Source: CAYLZN01 sp964387935 (lineage in GTDB: Bacteria; Acidobacteriota; Vicinamibacteria; Vicinamibacterales; JAFNAJ01). From it: 9,287 bases of DNA. Within the stretch, counting starts at the first letter, position 1. The number at the start of each line of letters is the position of its first letter. The stretch is from NCBI GenBank assembly GCA_964387935.1, contig CAYLZN010000233.1, positions 1-9,287 on the forward strand, written 5' to 3'. Of the stretch, positions 1-7,130 are shown in pieces. Both the position numbers and the translations under genes were made by a program. Under the pieces are notes generated by a model. The model was not told where the DNA came from and searched no databases. It saw only the letters and a list, made by a program, of their open reading frames with translations.

Positions 1-27
1 GCGCAGGGGACGTCCCGCCGGCGCCGG

Positions 28-423
28 TCACCAGGCGGCGACGACGCCGCTGAGTCCGTCGGGGTGGTGGAGCGCGTAGCTCGTGACAATGAGGCCGCCG
101 AGGCTCATGCCGACGAGGAACAGCGGCAGCGACGGGGGCGTCGCGCGGACCAGCTCGACGAACTGCCGGAGATCGCGCCGGAAGTCCTCGAACGCGCCCA
201 CGTACACGCGCGGACCGCCCGAGCGGCCGTGGCCGCGAAGTTCGAGGCGATGCACCTCGAGGCCACGTGCGGCGAGAGCGGTGGAGGCCGTCGCGTACGG
301 AAGGCCGTCCACGTGATCACCGAGGCCGTGCACCAGGACGACGCGCGCGCGTGGCGGGCCCGGCGGGTGGTCCACGCGCGTGCGAAGCGTCAGGCCGTCG
401 GCGGTCGTCATCTGGTCGCTCAT
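28..423 (-). CDS. Alpha/beta hydrolase, monoacylglycerol-lipase-like, C-terminal half missing
   Basis: This 131-residue product matches the N-terminal half of serine hydrolases of the monoacylglycerol lipase / lysophospholipase group, which cleave acyl esters. Visible motifs are the strand and oxyanion-hole segment VVLVHGLGDH (residues 28-37), the RGHGRSGG loop (63-70) and the nucleophile elbow GMSLGG with Ser107. Family members usually run to about 270-280 residues. Here a TGA follows Trp131, so the catalytic Asp and His are absent. The same frame past the stop reads PAPAGRPLR to the window edge, which could be real protein continuing after a point error or nonsense mutation. I chose the ATG at 423 because GGAGG stands 4 nt upstream and MSDQ begins the conserved part; the 36 extra residues of the longer open frame look non-coding. 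It is divergent from the membrane-protein operon. It is either a pseudogene or a casualty of poor sequence at the contig edge. Confidence 0.75.
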   Translation of the reverse strand: MSDQMTTADGLTLRTRVDHPPGPPRARVVLVHGLGDHVDGLPYATASTALAARGLEVHRLELRGHGRSGGPRVYVGAFEDFRRDLRQFVELVRATPPSLPLFLVGMSLGGLIVTSYALHHPDGLSGVVAAW

Positions 424-467
424 GGCGCCTCCGAGCGTAGCGCATCGTGAGCCGAATGGTTCCCGCC

Positions 468-487
468 CTTCACATTCCAGGGTGAAG
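468..487. promoter_or_regulatory. Candidate operator dyad between divergent genes
   Basis: CTTCAC at 468-473 and GTGAAG at 482-487 form a perfect 6-bp inverted repeat with an 8-nt spacer. It lies in the 98-bp gap between the start codons of the divergent hydrolase (423) and membrane-protein (522) genes. A dyad in this position could bind a dimeric regulator or be part of overlapping promoters. I could not make out convincing -35/-10 pairs on either strand, and a 6-bp dyad can occur by chance. Confidence 0.2.
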
Positions 488-521
488 CACGACTGACGCC
501 CGCGTGGGCGGGGAGGCGGCC

Positions 522-1301
522 ATGACGACATCCGGCACGATGCTGATCGGCCTCTGCGCGGGGCTGCACGCGGCCTCGTACGGAGCCTACAAGGACTCGC
601 CCCATGAGAACTTCAAGCCGGAGCGGTACGCGCGCGAACTCGTGATCGCGGCGTCCTGCGCGGCCTGGATCGCATGGAGCGGGCTCGGCGACGGGCAGGG
701 CCCGCTGGTGCTCTACCTCTCGATCTTCGCGCTCGCGCGCATCGCCACCGAGTTCTGGAAGCTCTTCCTCAGGGTGGAACCGCAGGAAGACTACCGGATT
801 CCCACACAGATTCACCTGTTCACGAAGGTCGTGCACAACCCCGCGGGGCGCGCGCTGCTCGGCGCGGGGTTCCTGGGCGCGATCTACGGCTACTACGCCC
901 TGTGTACGCTGCTGCCGACGGGCCTGCCGTTCTGGGCGCGCGGGCTTGCGGTGGGCGGCGGGATTGGCGTGTGCGAGGCCCTGGCCGGTGCCTACAAGGA
1001 CGGCAGCATCGAGGGCTTCTCCTTCCGCAAGTTCGTGAAGAGCCCGATGTTCGGCGCGCTGGGCGGCCTGATCGCCGCGGCCCAGACGCAGGTTCTCGGG
1101 TTCCTGCTGCTTGCGTCGATCGGGTCGATGCGCATGTTCCTCGAGCTGTTGTTCAAGCTCATCGTGCCGAACTACGTGCCTGGGAAGTTCCGGTCGATGC
1201 GTGGACCGTTCGTGACGTGGGCGTCGAGGCGACGCGTGTTCCTCGCGCCCTACACCGCCACCTGGGTTCTCTACATCGTCTGGCTCGCACGCACGGCGTG
1301 A
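522..1301 (+). CDS. Multi-pass membrane protein of unknown function with internal duplication
   Basis: The product has 259 residues, and I do not recognise its family. It is mostly hydrophobic, with roughly six or seven candidate membrane segments: near residues 7-23, 40-58, 63-85, 110-132, about 140-157, about 176-200 and the C-terminal 15 residues. Two conserved-looking loops follow helices and resemble each other: residues 21-38 and 156-173 both begin GAYKD, have Glu at position +8 and Phe at +10, and then basic/aromatic residues. This suggests an ancient duplication and a two-fold pseudo-symmetric fold, as in many transporters and membrane enzymes. I prefer the ATG at 522 to the in-frame GTG at 504 because GGGGAGG lies just upstream of the ATG. 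Its TGA overlaps the AGGAGGG Shine-Dalgarno sequence of the next gene, so the two are very likely co-transcribed and translationally coupled. Function could be transport or lipid handling, but nothing in the sequence decides this. Confidence 0.8.
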   Translation: MTTSGTMLIGLCAGLHAASYGAYKDSPHENFKPERYARELVIAASCAAWIAWSGLGDGQGPLVLYLSIFALARIATEFWKLFLRVEPQEDYRIPTQIHLFTKVVHNPAGRALLGAGFLGAIYGYYALCTLLPTGLPFWARGLAVGGGIGVCEALAGAYKDGSIEGFSFRKFVKSPMFGALGGLIAAAQTQVLGFLLLASIGSMRMFLELLFKLIVPNYVPGKFRSMRGPFVTWASRRRVFLAPYTATWVLYIVWLARTA

Positions 1302-1310
1302 GGAGGGATC

Positions 1311-1793
1311 ATGGATGGCGCGTGGGGAGCAGTGATGGCCCTGGCGGCCGCGTTTGGCGCGTTTGTCGCGAGCGCCGTCCTGCCCTGGCTGAATGCGGAG
1401 GTGCTGCTGCTGTCGATGATGCCGCTCGTTCGATCGTGGAACGAGGCTGCCCTGCTGGTGCTCGTCGCCACGGCCGGGCAGATCTCCGGCAAGGTGGCCA
1501 TCTACTGGCTGGCGCGGGCGGCCGGGCGAGGGGACGTCGGCCGGGGACACGGGCGGGACCGGTACGCCCTCGACCGGTGGCGGGCGCGCATGACGCGCAG
1601 GCCGGCCTCGGCCGTGTCACTCCTGTTCGTGAGCGCCGCGGTGGGCGTTCCGCCCTTCTTCGTCCTGAGTGTGCTGGCCGGCCTGCTGCGCGTCCGCTTC
1701 GACGCCTTTGTCGCGGCGGGGACGCTGGGCCGGCTGGTGCATTTCGGTGTCATCGCGGGGCTGGCGGGGCTGGGGTCAGGTCTTTACTTTTAG
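1311..1793 (+). CDS. DedA/YqaA-type SNARE-associated membrane protein, C-terminus supplied by palindrome
   Basis: This 160-residue membrane protein fits the short YqaA branch of the DedA/VTT (SNARE-associated) superfamily, integral membrane proteins tied to lipid scrambling/flipping and envelope homeostasis. It shows the family order: a first helix ending in a Pro-bearing re-entrant segment (SAVLPWLNAEVLLLSMMP, about 21-38), a second helix rich in small residues with Gly (ATAGQISGKVAIYWLA), then the Pro/Phe-Gly segment GVPPFFVLSVLAGLLRVRF and a final helix with GRLVHF. The Shine-Dalgarno AGGAGGG (1301-1307) stands 3 nt before the ATG and overlaps the stop of the preceding gene, so the pair forms an operon. 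The last residues, SGLYF plus the TAG at 1791-1793, are encoded inside the 72-bp palindrome, so the original C-terminus has probably been replaced by a few residues. The functional core looks complete. Family assignment is from motif pattern, not from a search. Confidence 0.75.
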   Translation: MDGAWGAVMALAAAFGAFVASAVLPWLNAEVLLLSMMPLVRSWNEAALLVLVATAGQISGKVAIYWLARAAGRGDVGRGHGRDRYALDRWRARMTRRPASAVSLLFVSAAVGVPPFFVLSVLAGLLRVRFDAFVAAGTLGRLVHFGVIAGLAGLGSGLYF

Positions 1794-1842
1794 CGTTTTG
1801 GGGGTTTCGCCCCAAAATGCTAAAAGTAAAGACCTGACCCCA
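1771..1842. repeat. 72-bp REP/MITE-like palindrome spanning a stop and a start codon
   Basis: Positions 1771-1803 and 1810-1842 are reverse complements over 33 bp, with one G-T wobble (1795/1818) and a 6-nt loop (GTTTCG). The outer end reads TGGGGTCAGGTCTTTAC and the inner end is TTTTGGGG/CCCCAAAA. Identity stops sharply at both edges, as expected for a discrete inserted element. It is markedly more A/T-rich than its neighbours. The element contributes the TAG (1791-1793) that ends the DedA-type gene and the A of the ATG (1842) that starts the sulfatase-fold gene; it is the whole intergenic region. From memory, GGGGTCAGGTC-type palindromes occur in environmental bacteria in the company of IS200-like/REP-associated tyrosine transposases; none is encoded here, so any mobilisation would be in trans. 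No T-tract follows, so it does not look like a standard intrinsic terminator, though its RNA hairpin would be very stable. Confidence 0.9.
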
Positions 1843-3893
1843 TGGAGTTTCGGGCTCTGGTCCTGTGCCTGGCGTTCACGACCGCGTGCACCCGCGAAAC
1901 ACCTCCGGCCGCGCGAACCGGTCCGACGCCCGACGTCGTCCTCGTCACGATCGACACGCTGCGCGCCGATCGCGTGACGCCGGCCCTGACCCCGGTGATC
2001 GCCCGTGTCGCCGCGGACGGCACGTCATTCGTGCGCGCCCGCACCGTCGCGCCGCTGACGCTGCCCGCGCACGTCAGTCTCATGACCGGCGTCCTGCCGC
2101 CCGCTCACGGCGTTCGCCTGAACGGCGTGCACCGCTTCGACGGACGCCTGCCAACCCTGGCCACCGCCTTCCGTGACGCCGGCTTTGCGACCGCGGCATT
2201 CGTCGGCGCGTTCGTGCTCGACCGCCACTTCGGCCTCGCGGCCGGCTTCGACACCTACGACGACCGGATTCCCCGTGACCCGGAGTCGCCCCTGCGTCTC
2301 GAGGCGGAGCGGCGGGCCGAAGAGGTCGTGAGCCAGGCCGCTGCATGGTTGCGCGATCCGGCCCGCGCCGGGCGGCCGTTCTTTCTCTGGGTCCACCTGT
2401 ACGATCCGCATTCGCCCTGCGACCCGCCGGCGGAGTACCTCCGACGCGCGGCAGGCCACGCCTACGACGGCGAGGTGGCCTATGCCGATGCGCAGACGGG
2501 GCGATTGCTCGAGACGATCGCGTCGCTCGGGCGCCCGTCCGCGCCGCTCGTGGCCATTCTGGGCGATCACGGCGAGAGCCTGGGCGAGCACGGCGAGCAG
2601 ACGCACGGCATGCTGCTCTTCGAGGCCGCGGTTCGCGTGCCGCTGGTGCTGGCGGGGCCCGGGATCCCGCGAGGCCCGCGCGCCGAGCCGGTCAGCCTCG
2701 TGGACGTCGCGCCCACGCTGCTTCGCCAGGCGGGAGTGGTGGTGCCGGCGGGCATGGCCGGCGACCTGCTCGGTCGCGACGGCATCGCCGTGCGGCCTGC
2801 ATACAGCGAGACCGAGTATCCCCGCTCGGCTGGCTGGAGCGCCCTGGCCTCGCTGGCGGACGAGCGATGGAAGCTGATCGACAGCTCGGAGCAGGAGCTG
2901 TTCGACCTGTCGCACGACCCCGGCGAAACCAGCAACGTCGCGCCGCAGCACACCTCGCTGATTCGCGGAATGGGTGCCGCACTCACGGCGATGCGCGCCA
3001 CGGCGGCGACGTCGCAGCCGACCCTCTCGCCAGAGGCCGCAGACCGCCTGCGCTCGCTGGGCTACGTCTCGACCTCGGCGCCGAAGATCGGCCCGACCAC
3101 ACCCTCCGTGAATCCTGCGCGCGTGATTGCGGACTGGACCGCCTTCGAAGCGGCGCTCACCCTGCTGAACGAGGGCCAGGCGGCGAAGGCCGCGCCGATG
3201 CTCGGCTCGCTGGCATCGAGGCATCCCGGGTCGCTGGTGTTCCACTCGACCTGGGCGCGTGCGCTGCGGGAAGCGGGGCGCCCGGGCGAGGCGCTGGCGC
3301 GCTACCGCGAAGCAGTCGAACGCTGGCCCGGTGACGCTGCCCTCTACCACGACCTGGCGGTGGCGGCACGCGCGGCCGGACGGACGAAGGAGGCGGGCGA
3401 CGCCGAACGCGCGGCGCTCGTCGTGGACGACCAGTACGCCGCGGCCCACAACGGCCTCGGGTTGATCGCGGCCGACGCAGGCGATGCGGCGGCCGCCCGC
3501 GCGTCGTTCTCCCGCGCCGTCGAACTCGATGCCACCAACGCGAGTTACTGGGTCAACCTGGGCAACGCGAGCCGCGCGACCGGGGATCCCGTGGGCGCCG
3601 AGCGTGCGTTCCGGCAGGCCCAGGAACTGGAGCCAGACTCCCCGGATGCCGCCAACGGTCTGGGGGTGCTGCTGGTGCAGGCGGGCCGGCCGACCGACGC
3701 GATTCCCCTGTTCGAGAAGGCCATCGCGACGCGCCAGGACTTCTACGAGGCGCTCCTCAATCTCGGCATTGCCCAGCAGGAGGCAGGCCGCGTCGACGCC
3801 GCCCGTGCGACGTACCGACAGGTACTCGGAGCTCCAGCGACGTTCGTCCGCGAACGGAAGGCGGCCGCTGACCTCCTGAAGGCCCTGCGCTGA
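1842..3893 (+). CDS. Sulfatase-fold lipoprotein with C-terminal TPR repeats, Thr at the nucleophile site
   Basis: The product has 683 residues. Residues 1-16 form a lipoprotein signal (n-region MEFR, hydrophobic core, lipobox TTAC) with Cys16 as the lipidated residue; Thr at +2 favours the outer membrane. Residues about 30-410 are an alkaline-phosphatase-superfamily sulfatase-like domain: VTIDTLRAD (Asp38, metal), the signature region T73-L-P75-A-H77 followed by L80, T82, G83, HLYDPHSP (185-192) and GDHGESLGEHG (Asp242, His243, His250). The signature Cys/Ser is Thr73 and the signature Arg is His77, so no formylglycine can form. The domain ends near SLGYVS. Residues about 425-680 hold six clear 34-residue TPRs plus one degenerate repeat, probably a protein-docking platform. 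The start is forced: an in-frame TAA lies at 1827 and there is no other ATG, yet there is no good Shine-Dalgarno sequence because the palindrome occupies that site. The substrate is unknown; a sulfate or phosphate ester is possible. Confidence 0.85.
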   Translation: MEFRALVLCLAFTTACTRETPPAARTGPTPDVVLVTIDTLRADRVTPALTPVIARVAADGTSFVRARTVAPLTLPAHVSLMTGVLPPAHGVRLNGVHRFDGRLPTLATAFRDAGFATAAFVGAFVLDRHFGLAAGFDTYDDRIPRDPESPLRLEAERRAEEVVSQAAAWLRDPARAGRPFFLWVHLYDPHSPCDPPAEYLRRAAGHAYDGEVAYADAQTGRLLETIASLGRPSAPLVAILGDHGESLGEHGEQTHGMLLFEAAVRVPLVLAGPGIPRGPRAEPVSLVDVAPTLLRQAGVVVPAGMAGDLLGRDGIAVRPAYSETEYPRSAGWSALASLADERWKLIDSSEQELFDLSHDPGETSNVAPQHTSLIRGMGAALTAMRATAATSQPTLSPEAADRLRSLGYVSTSAPKIGPTTPSVNPARVIADWTAFEAALTLLNEGQAAKAAPMLGSLASRHPGSLVFHSTWARALREAGRPGEALARYREAVERWPGDAALYHDLAVAARAAGRTKEAGDAERAALVVDDQYAAAHNGLGLIAADAGDAAAARASFSRAVELDATNASYWVNLGNASRATGDPVGAERAFRQAQELEPDSPDAANGLGVLLVQAGRPTDAIPLFEKAIATRQDFYEALLNLGIAQQEAGRVDAARATYRQVLGAPATFVRERKAAADLLKALR

Positions 3894-4193
3894 GGTCGTC
3901 CGCGCCTGCGATCACCAGGCCCGGGCGCGCCTGTGGAGGGCGACGATCCCTCGGAAAGATGGATTGGCCCAAACAAACGGTTGGATCCGGCGAGCCAGGC
4001 GGCGCGGTTCCGGGCGGAGGCGCGCGGGGACAACCACCAATTACCCAGCCACTTGCGCCATTTCCAACGGGGGACGCCCATCGACGGCACGACATTTGCT
4101 GCATGAGGGCCGTTCCCTGCGAGTCCATGGTCGAGCGCCTGCGCCTCCGACTGGTGCGGGTGCGGCCGTGGAGCGGGGACAGGAGGTCAACAG
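3894..4193. other. Leader region upstream of the TonB-dependent receptor, no gene
   Basis: This 300-bp stretch lies between the stop of the sulfatase-fold gene and the start of the receptor gene. The two open frames beginning near 3960 run out of frame into the receptor and have no family-like content, so I treat the region as non-coding. It contains only weak inverted repeats (CAGGC 3916-3920 / GCCTG 3929-3933 and GAGGG 3936-3940 / CCCTC 3948-3952), neither followed by a T-tract, so no intrinsic terminator is evident. Two patches are somewhat A/T-richer (about 3955-3985 and 4031-4065) and could hold the receptor's promoter. I could not assign -35/-10 boxes with any confidence. The length and the strong ribosome-binding site at its end suggest the receptor has its own transcription start here. 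Confidence 0.5.
4181..4187 (+). promoter_or_regulatory. Perfect Shine-Dalgarno sequence of the receptor gene
   Basis: AGGAGGT is followed by 6 nt and then the ATG at 4194. This complements the 16S rRNA 3' end fully, at near-ideal spacing, and fixes the receptor start. Both flanking sulfatase-fold genes lack such a site, so the receptor is probably translated much more strongly than its neighbours. Confidence 0.85.
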
Positions 4194-7121
4194 ATGCAGA
4201 AGCGTTGGGCAGCAGTGCTGGCACTGTGCCTGTTCGGGTTGGCTGCGGGATCGGCACAGGCACAGCAGACGACCGGCAACATCCAGGGTCGTATCACCGA
4301 CGACCAGGGCGCCGCCATTCCGGGCGTGACGGTCACCGGCGTGAATCGGGCCACGGGCTTCTCCCGTGAGGTGGTCACGGATGGCGAGGGCGTGTATCGA
4401 CTCACCGCGCTGCCCGTCGGCCTCTACGACGTGACCGCGGTGCTCCCGGGGTTCCAGACCCTGGAGCGCAAGGAGCTCATCGTCAACGTGGCCACCACGA
4501 TCGACGTGAATCTCACGTTGAAGGTGGCGAGCGTTGCGGAAACGATCACCGTCACCGGCGAGTCGCCGCTCGTGCAGACGAGCAGTTCGTCGGTCGGCGG
4601 CGTGGTGGACATCAGCCGCGTCGAGAACCTGCCGCTCAACGGGCGCCAGTTCGCAAACCTGGCGGCGACCATCCCGGGCGTCGGCCTCGGGTTCCACTCG
4701 GACCCCACCAAGAGCACACAGTACGCCCCCCAGATCGGCGGCGGCAACGGGCGGAACATCAACTACCAGATCGACGGCGGCGACAACAACGACGACACGG
4801 TCGGCGGCCTGCTGCAGCTCTTCCCGCTCGAGGCGATCCAGGAATTCAACATGGTCACCTCGCGCTACAAGGCCGAGTACGGGCGCAGCAACGGCGGCGT
4901 CATGAACATCGTGACCAAGAGCGGGACCAACGATCTCCATGGCTCGTGGTTCACCATGTTCCGGGACACCGCGCTGAATGCGCAGACGGAAACCGAGAAG
5001 ATCAACGAGATCGACAAGCAGGACTACCGCCGCTGGCAGTACGGCGGCTCCTTCGGGGGACCGATTCTCAAGGACAGGATTCACTACTTCGGGGCGTTCG
5101 AGCGCACACAGCAGGACACCTTCCAGGCGGTGAACACCGAGGGGCTCTTCCCTGAACTCGATGGCATCTTCGGCACGCCGTACCGGGAGACGCTGCTCAC
5201 GGTGAAGGGCAACATCAACATCAACGCGAAGAACTACATGTCGGTGCGGTACGGCCGCAACGAGAACTCGCAGCCGTACGGCGCGAGCCCGCAGTCGCCT
5301 CCGAACAACTGGGGCAACAGCGAGAACACCTTCAACTCGTTCAACGCGAATCACAACTGGGTGGTCGGCACGTCCGGGCTCAACGAGTTCATCTTCCAGT
5401 ACGCGGACTTCGCGAACTCGATCCGGGCCGACAGCAACGACCCGACCCAGTTTTTCCCCAACGGCGTCACAGTGGGTGCGAATACCAACGTGCCGCAGAC
5501 GACCAAGCAGAAGAAGTGGCAGTTCCGCAACGACTTCTCCTGGTACAAAGGGGGATGGGGAGGCATCGGCCACTCGTTCAAGACCGGCGTCAACTTCATC
5601 AACGAGCCGACGCTGTTCATCACGTTCAACTCGGCCAAGGGCGTCGTGCAGAACACCCACCTGACCGACGACGTCAACGGGCCGCTTTCGGACGTGACGC
5701 TGAACGACGGGGACGCATCGGCGAACATCCCGCTCAAGCAGTTTGCGGCGTACTTCCAGGACGACTGGCGCGTGACGAGCAGGCTCACGCTCAACCTCGG
5801 GCTGCGGTTCGACGTGATCACCGGCTATCAGTTCGACCAGTCGGGCAACCCGAACTACGTCAAGGTGCAGGCGGCGGGTGCGGCGGGCCAGCTGGCCGGA
5901 ATCAAGGGCCTCGAGAACTTCGGACAGGAACCGAAGGAGGACTGGAACAACTGGCAGCCGCGCATCGGCTTCGCCTACGACATCTTCGGAGACGGCAGGG
6001 ACGTCATCCGAGGCGGCTGGGGCATCTACCAGGACATGGGCTACACGAACTCCAACGGCCTCTTCGCGGCGAGCGATGCGCTGAGCGAGGGGTTCGGCGC
6101 CGTGTTCTCGGTGGCCAACACGACAGGCATTCGCAACGCGGACGGCAGCTTCTATCGTGTCGGCCAGCCGCTCAGCAACATCGCGAGCCAGAACCAGGCG
6201 GATCCGAATGCGAAGCCGCTCTTCGGACAGTTCGTGGACCCACGGCTGCAGACGCCGTACACGATGCAACTGGCGTTCGGCTGGTCGCATCAGTTGATGA
6301 CGAGCACGGTGATCTCGGCGGACTTCGTGTGGAACGAGGGCCGGGACCTCAATACGCGCCCGCGCATCAACACCCGGCCGCTGGGTCAACCGACCGGTTC
6401 GCGCCGGCTCACGTTCCTCGGGCTGAACCCGAACGCCGCGGGCACGCGCGCGGCGTCGAGCCTCGGCGAAAGCGAGTACCGGGCGCTCATCATCGGGTTC
6501 AAGCGGCGCATGTACAAGGGGCTCGACTTCACCGCCAGCTACACCCTGGCGGAGGCCAACAGCACCATCGGGACCGCAGGCGACGAACTGAACTCGAACA
6601 ACCTGCAGGACGCGACGCTGCTCTACGACGACCCCAGGGTCTTCGGGCCGACCTCGCGTACCGACGCACGCCACTCGGGCAGTTTCTCCGCGGTGGTCCA
6701 GGCCCCGTGGGGCCTCAATGTGGCCCCGATCTTCATCTGGCGCACCGCGCTGCCAGTATCGATCACGAGGGGTGTCGACCTGAACGGCAACGGCGAGAAC
6801 AACGACCTGCCAGAGCGGGCCTGGGCGTTCGACGGCGTGGGCAACCCTCCGAAGGACATCGGGGCGTGCGAGACGTGGAACTGCGGACGGGGTGCCAAGC
6901 GCACGCAGTTCAACCTGCGCGTGAGCAAGGCGTTCCGCATTGCGGGTTCGGCGCAGATCGAGGCGATCGGCGAGATCTTCAACCTCTTCAACGCCAAGAA
7001 CCCGTCGACCTTCGTCACCAATCAGAGCAGCTCGCGGTTCATGCAGCCGAACGAGTACTCGGGCGACTTCCAGAACCCCGAGCAGCGCGTCGGCCAGATC
7101 GGCTTCCGCTTCTCCTTCTAA
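4194..7121 (+). CDS. Oar-like TonB-dependent outer-membrane receptor
   Basis: The product has 975 residues, typical for Oar-like receptors. Residues 1-23 are a signal peptide (MQKR n-region, hydrophobic core, cleavage after AQA). Residues about 28-110 form a carboxypeptidase-regulatory-like beta-sandwich (GRITDDQGAAIPGVTV, then TDGEGVYRL and LPGFQ). A TonB-box-like ETITVTGE stands at 116-123. The plug follows to about residue 245, with LPLNGR at 146-151, an IDGGDNNDD segment and the closing NIVTKSGTNDLHGS. The rest is a beta-barrel rich in aromatic/Asn/Gly strands, ending in FRFSF with the C-terminal Phe expected for BAM-dependent insertion. Cys892 and Cys897 near the C-terminus could form a small disulfide loop. 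Such receptors use TonB/ExbBD energy to import, or dock, large ligands such as oligosaccharides, peptides or chelates; the ligand is not evident here. A strong SD precedes it and an intrinsic terminator follows. Its neighbours on both sides are paralogous sulfatase-fold proteins, which suggests linked substrate processing. Confidence 0.93.
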   Translation: MQKRWAAVLALCLFGLAAGSAQAQQTTGNIQGRITDDQGAAIPGVTVTGVNRATGFSREVVTDGEGVYRLTALPVGLYDVTAVLPGFQTLERKELIVNVATTIDVNLTLKVASVAETITVTGESPLVQTSSSSVGGVVDISRVENLPLNGRQFANLAATIPGVGLGFHSDPTKSTQYAPQIGGGNGRNINYQIDGGDNNDDTVGGLLQLFPLEAIQEFNMVTSRYKAEYGRSNGGVMNIVTKSGTNDLHGSWFTMFRDTALNAQTETEKINEIDKQDYRRWQYGGSFGGPILKDRIHYFGAFERTQQDTFQAVNTEGLFPELDGIFGTPYRETLLTVKGNININAKNYMSVRYGRNENSQPYGASPQSPPNNWGNSENTFNSFNANHNWVVGTSGLNEFIFQYADFANSIRADSNDPTQFFPNGVTVGANTNVPQTTKQKKWQFRNDFSWYKGGWGGIGHSFKTGVNFINEPTLFITFNSAKGVVQNTHLTDDVNGPLSDVTLNDGDASANIPLKQFAAYFQDDWRVTSRLTLNLGLRFDVITGYQFDQSGNPNYVKVQAAGAAGQLAGIKGLENFGQEPKEDWNNWQPRIGFAYDIFGDGRDVIRGGWGIYQDMGYTNSNGLFAASDALSEGFGAVFSVANTTGIRNADGSFYRVGQPLSNIASQNQADPNAKPLFGQFVDPRLQTPYTMQLAFGWSHQLMTSTVISADFVWNEGRDLNTRPRINTRPLGQPTGSRRLTFLGLNPNAAGTRAASSLGESEYRALIIGFKRRMYKGLDFTASYTLAEANSTIGTAGDELNSNNLQDATLLYDDPRVFGPTSRTDARHSGSFSAVVQAPWGLNVAPIFIWRTALPVSITRGVDLNGNGENNDLPERAWAFDGVGNPPKDIGACETWNCGRGAKRTQFNLRVSKAFRIAGSAQIEAIGEIFNLFNAKNPSTFVTNQSSSRFMQPNEYSGDFQNPEQRVGQIGFRFSF

Positions 7122-7130
7122 CCTGAATCG

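Noticed and set aside
504..521. GTG at 504 as the start of the first membrane protein
   Set aside because: The GGGGAGG lies between the GTG and the ATG at 522, so it can only serve the ATG; the six extra residues would encode the ribosome-binding site.
420..1550. Antisense open frame (376 codons) opposite the two membrane-protein genes
   Set aside because: Its hydrophilic Arg/His/Glu-rich composition is the expected complement of hydrophobic membrane genes, whose own frames have good SD sequences and tight coupling.
1771..1842. The palindrome as an intrinsic transcription terminator of the DedA-type gene
   Set aside because: The stem is long, but no T-tract follows either strand's hairpin, and the sharp boundaries and apparent second copy fit a mobile repeat better. 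Some attenuation by the RNA hairpin remains possible.
2025..3449. Antisense open frame (474 codons) opposite sulfatase-fold gene 1
   Set aside because: Arg/Gly/His-rich composition and no recognisable domain; it mirrors the codon pattern of the real gene on the plus strand.
3959..4369. Possible small gene in the leader of the receptor
   Set aside because: It overlaps the receptor start out of frame, has no Shine-Dalgarno sequence and its product is low-complexity Gly/Arg/Pro.
4041..6674. Long antisense open frame (877 codons) opposite the receptor gene
   Set aside because: It is rich in Arg, Val, Glu and His in the pattern typical of the complement of a GC-rich gene with strong third-position bias. 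No domain is recognisable, and the plus-strand receptor is unambiguous.
5516..7126. 536-codon open frame overlapping the receptor in another plus-strand frame
   Set aside because: It is a frame shadow: Arg/Gln/His-rich, no domain, fully inside the receptor coding sequence.
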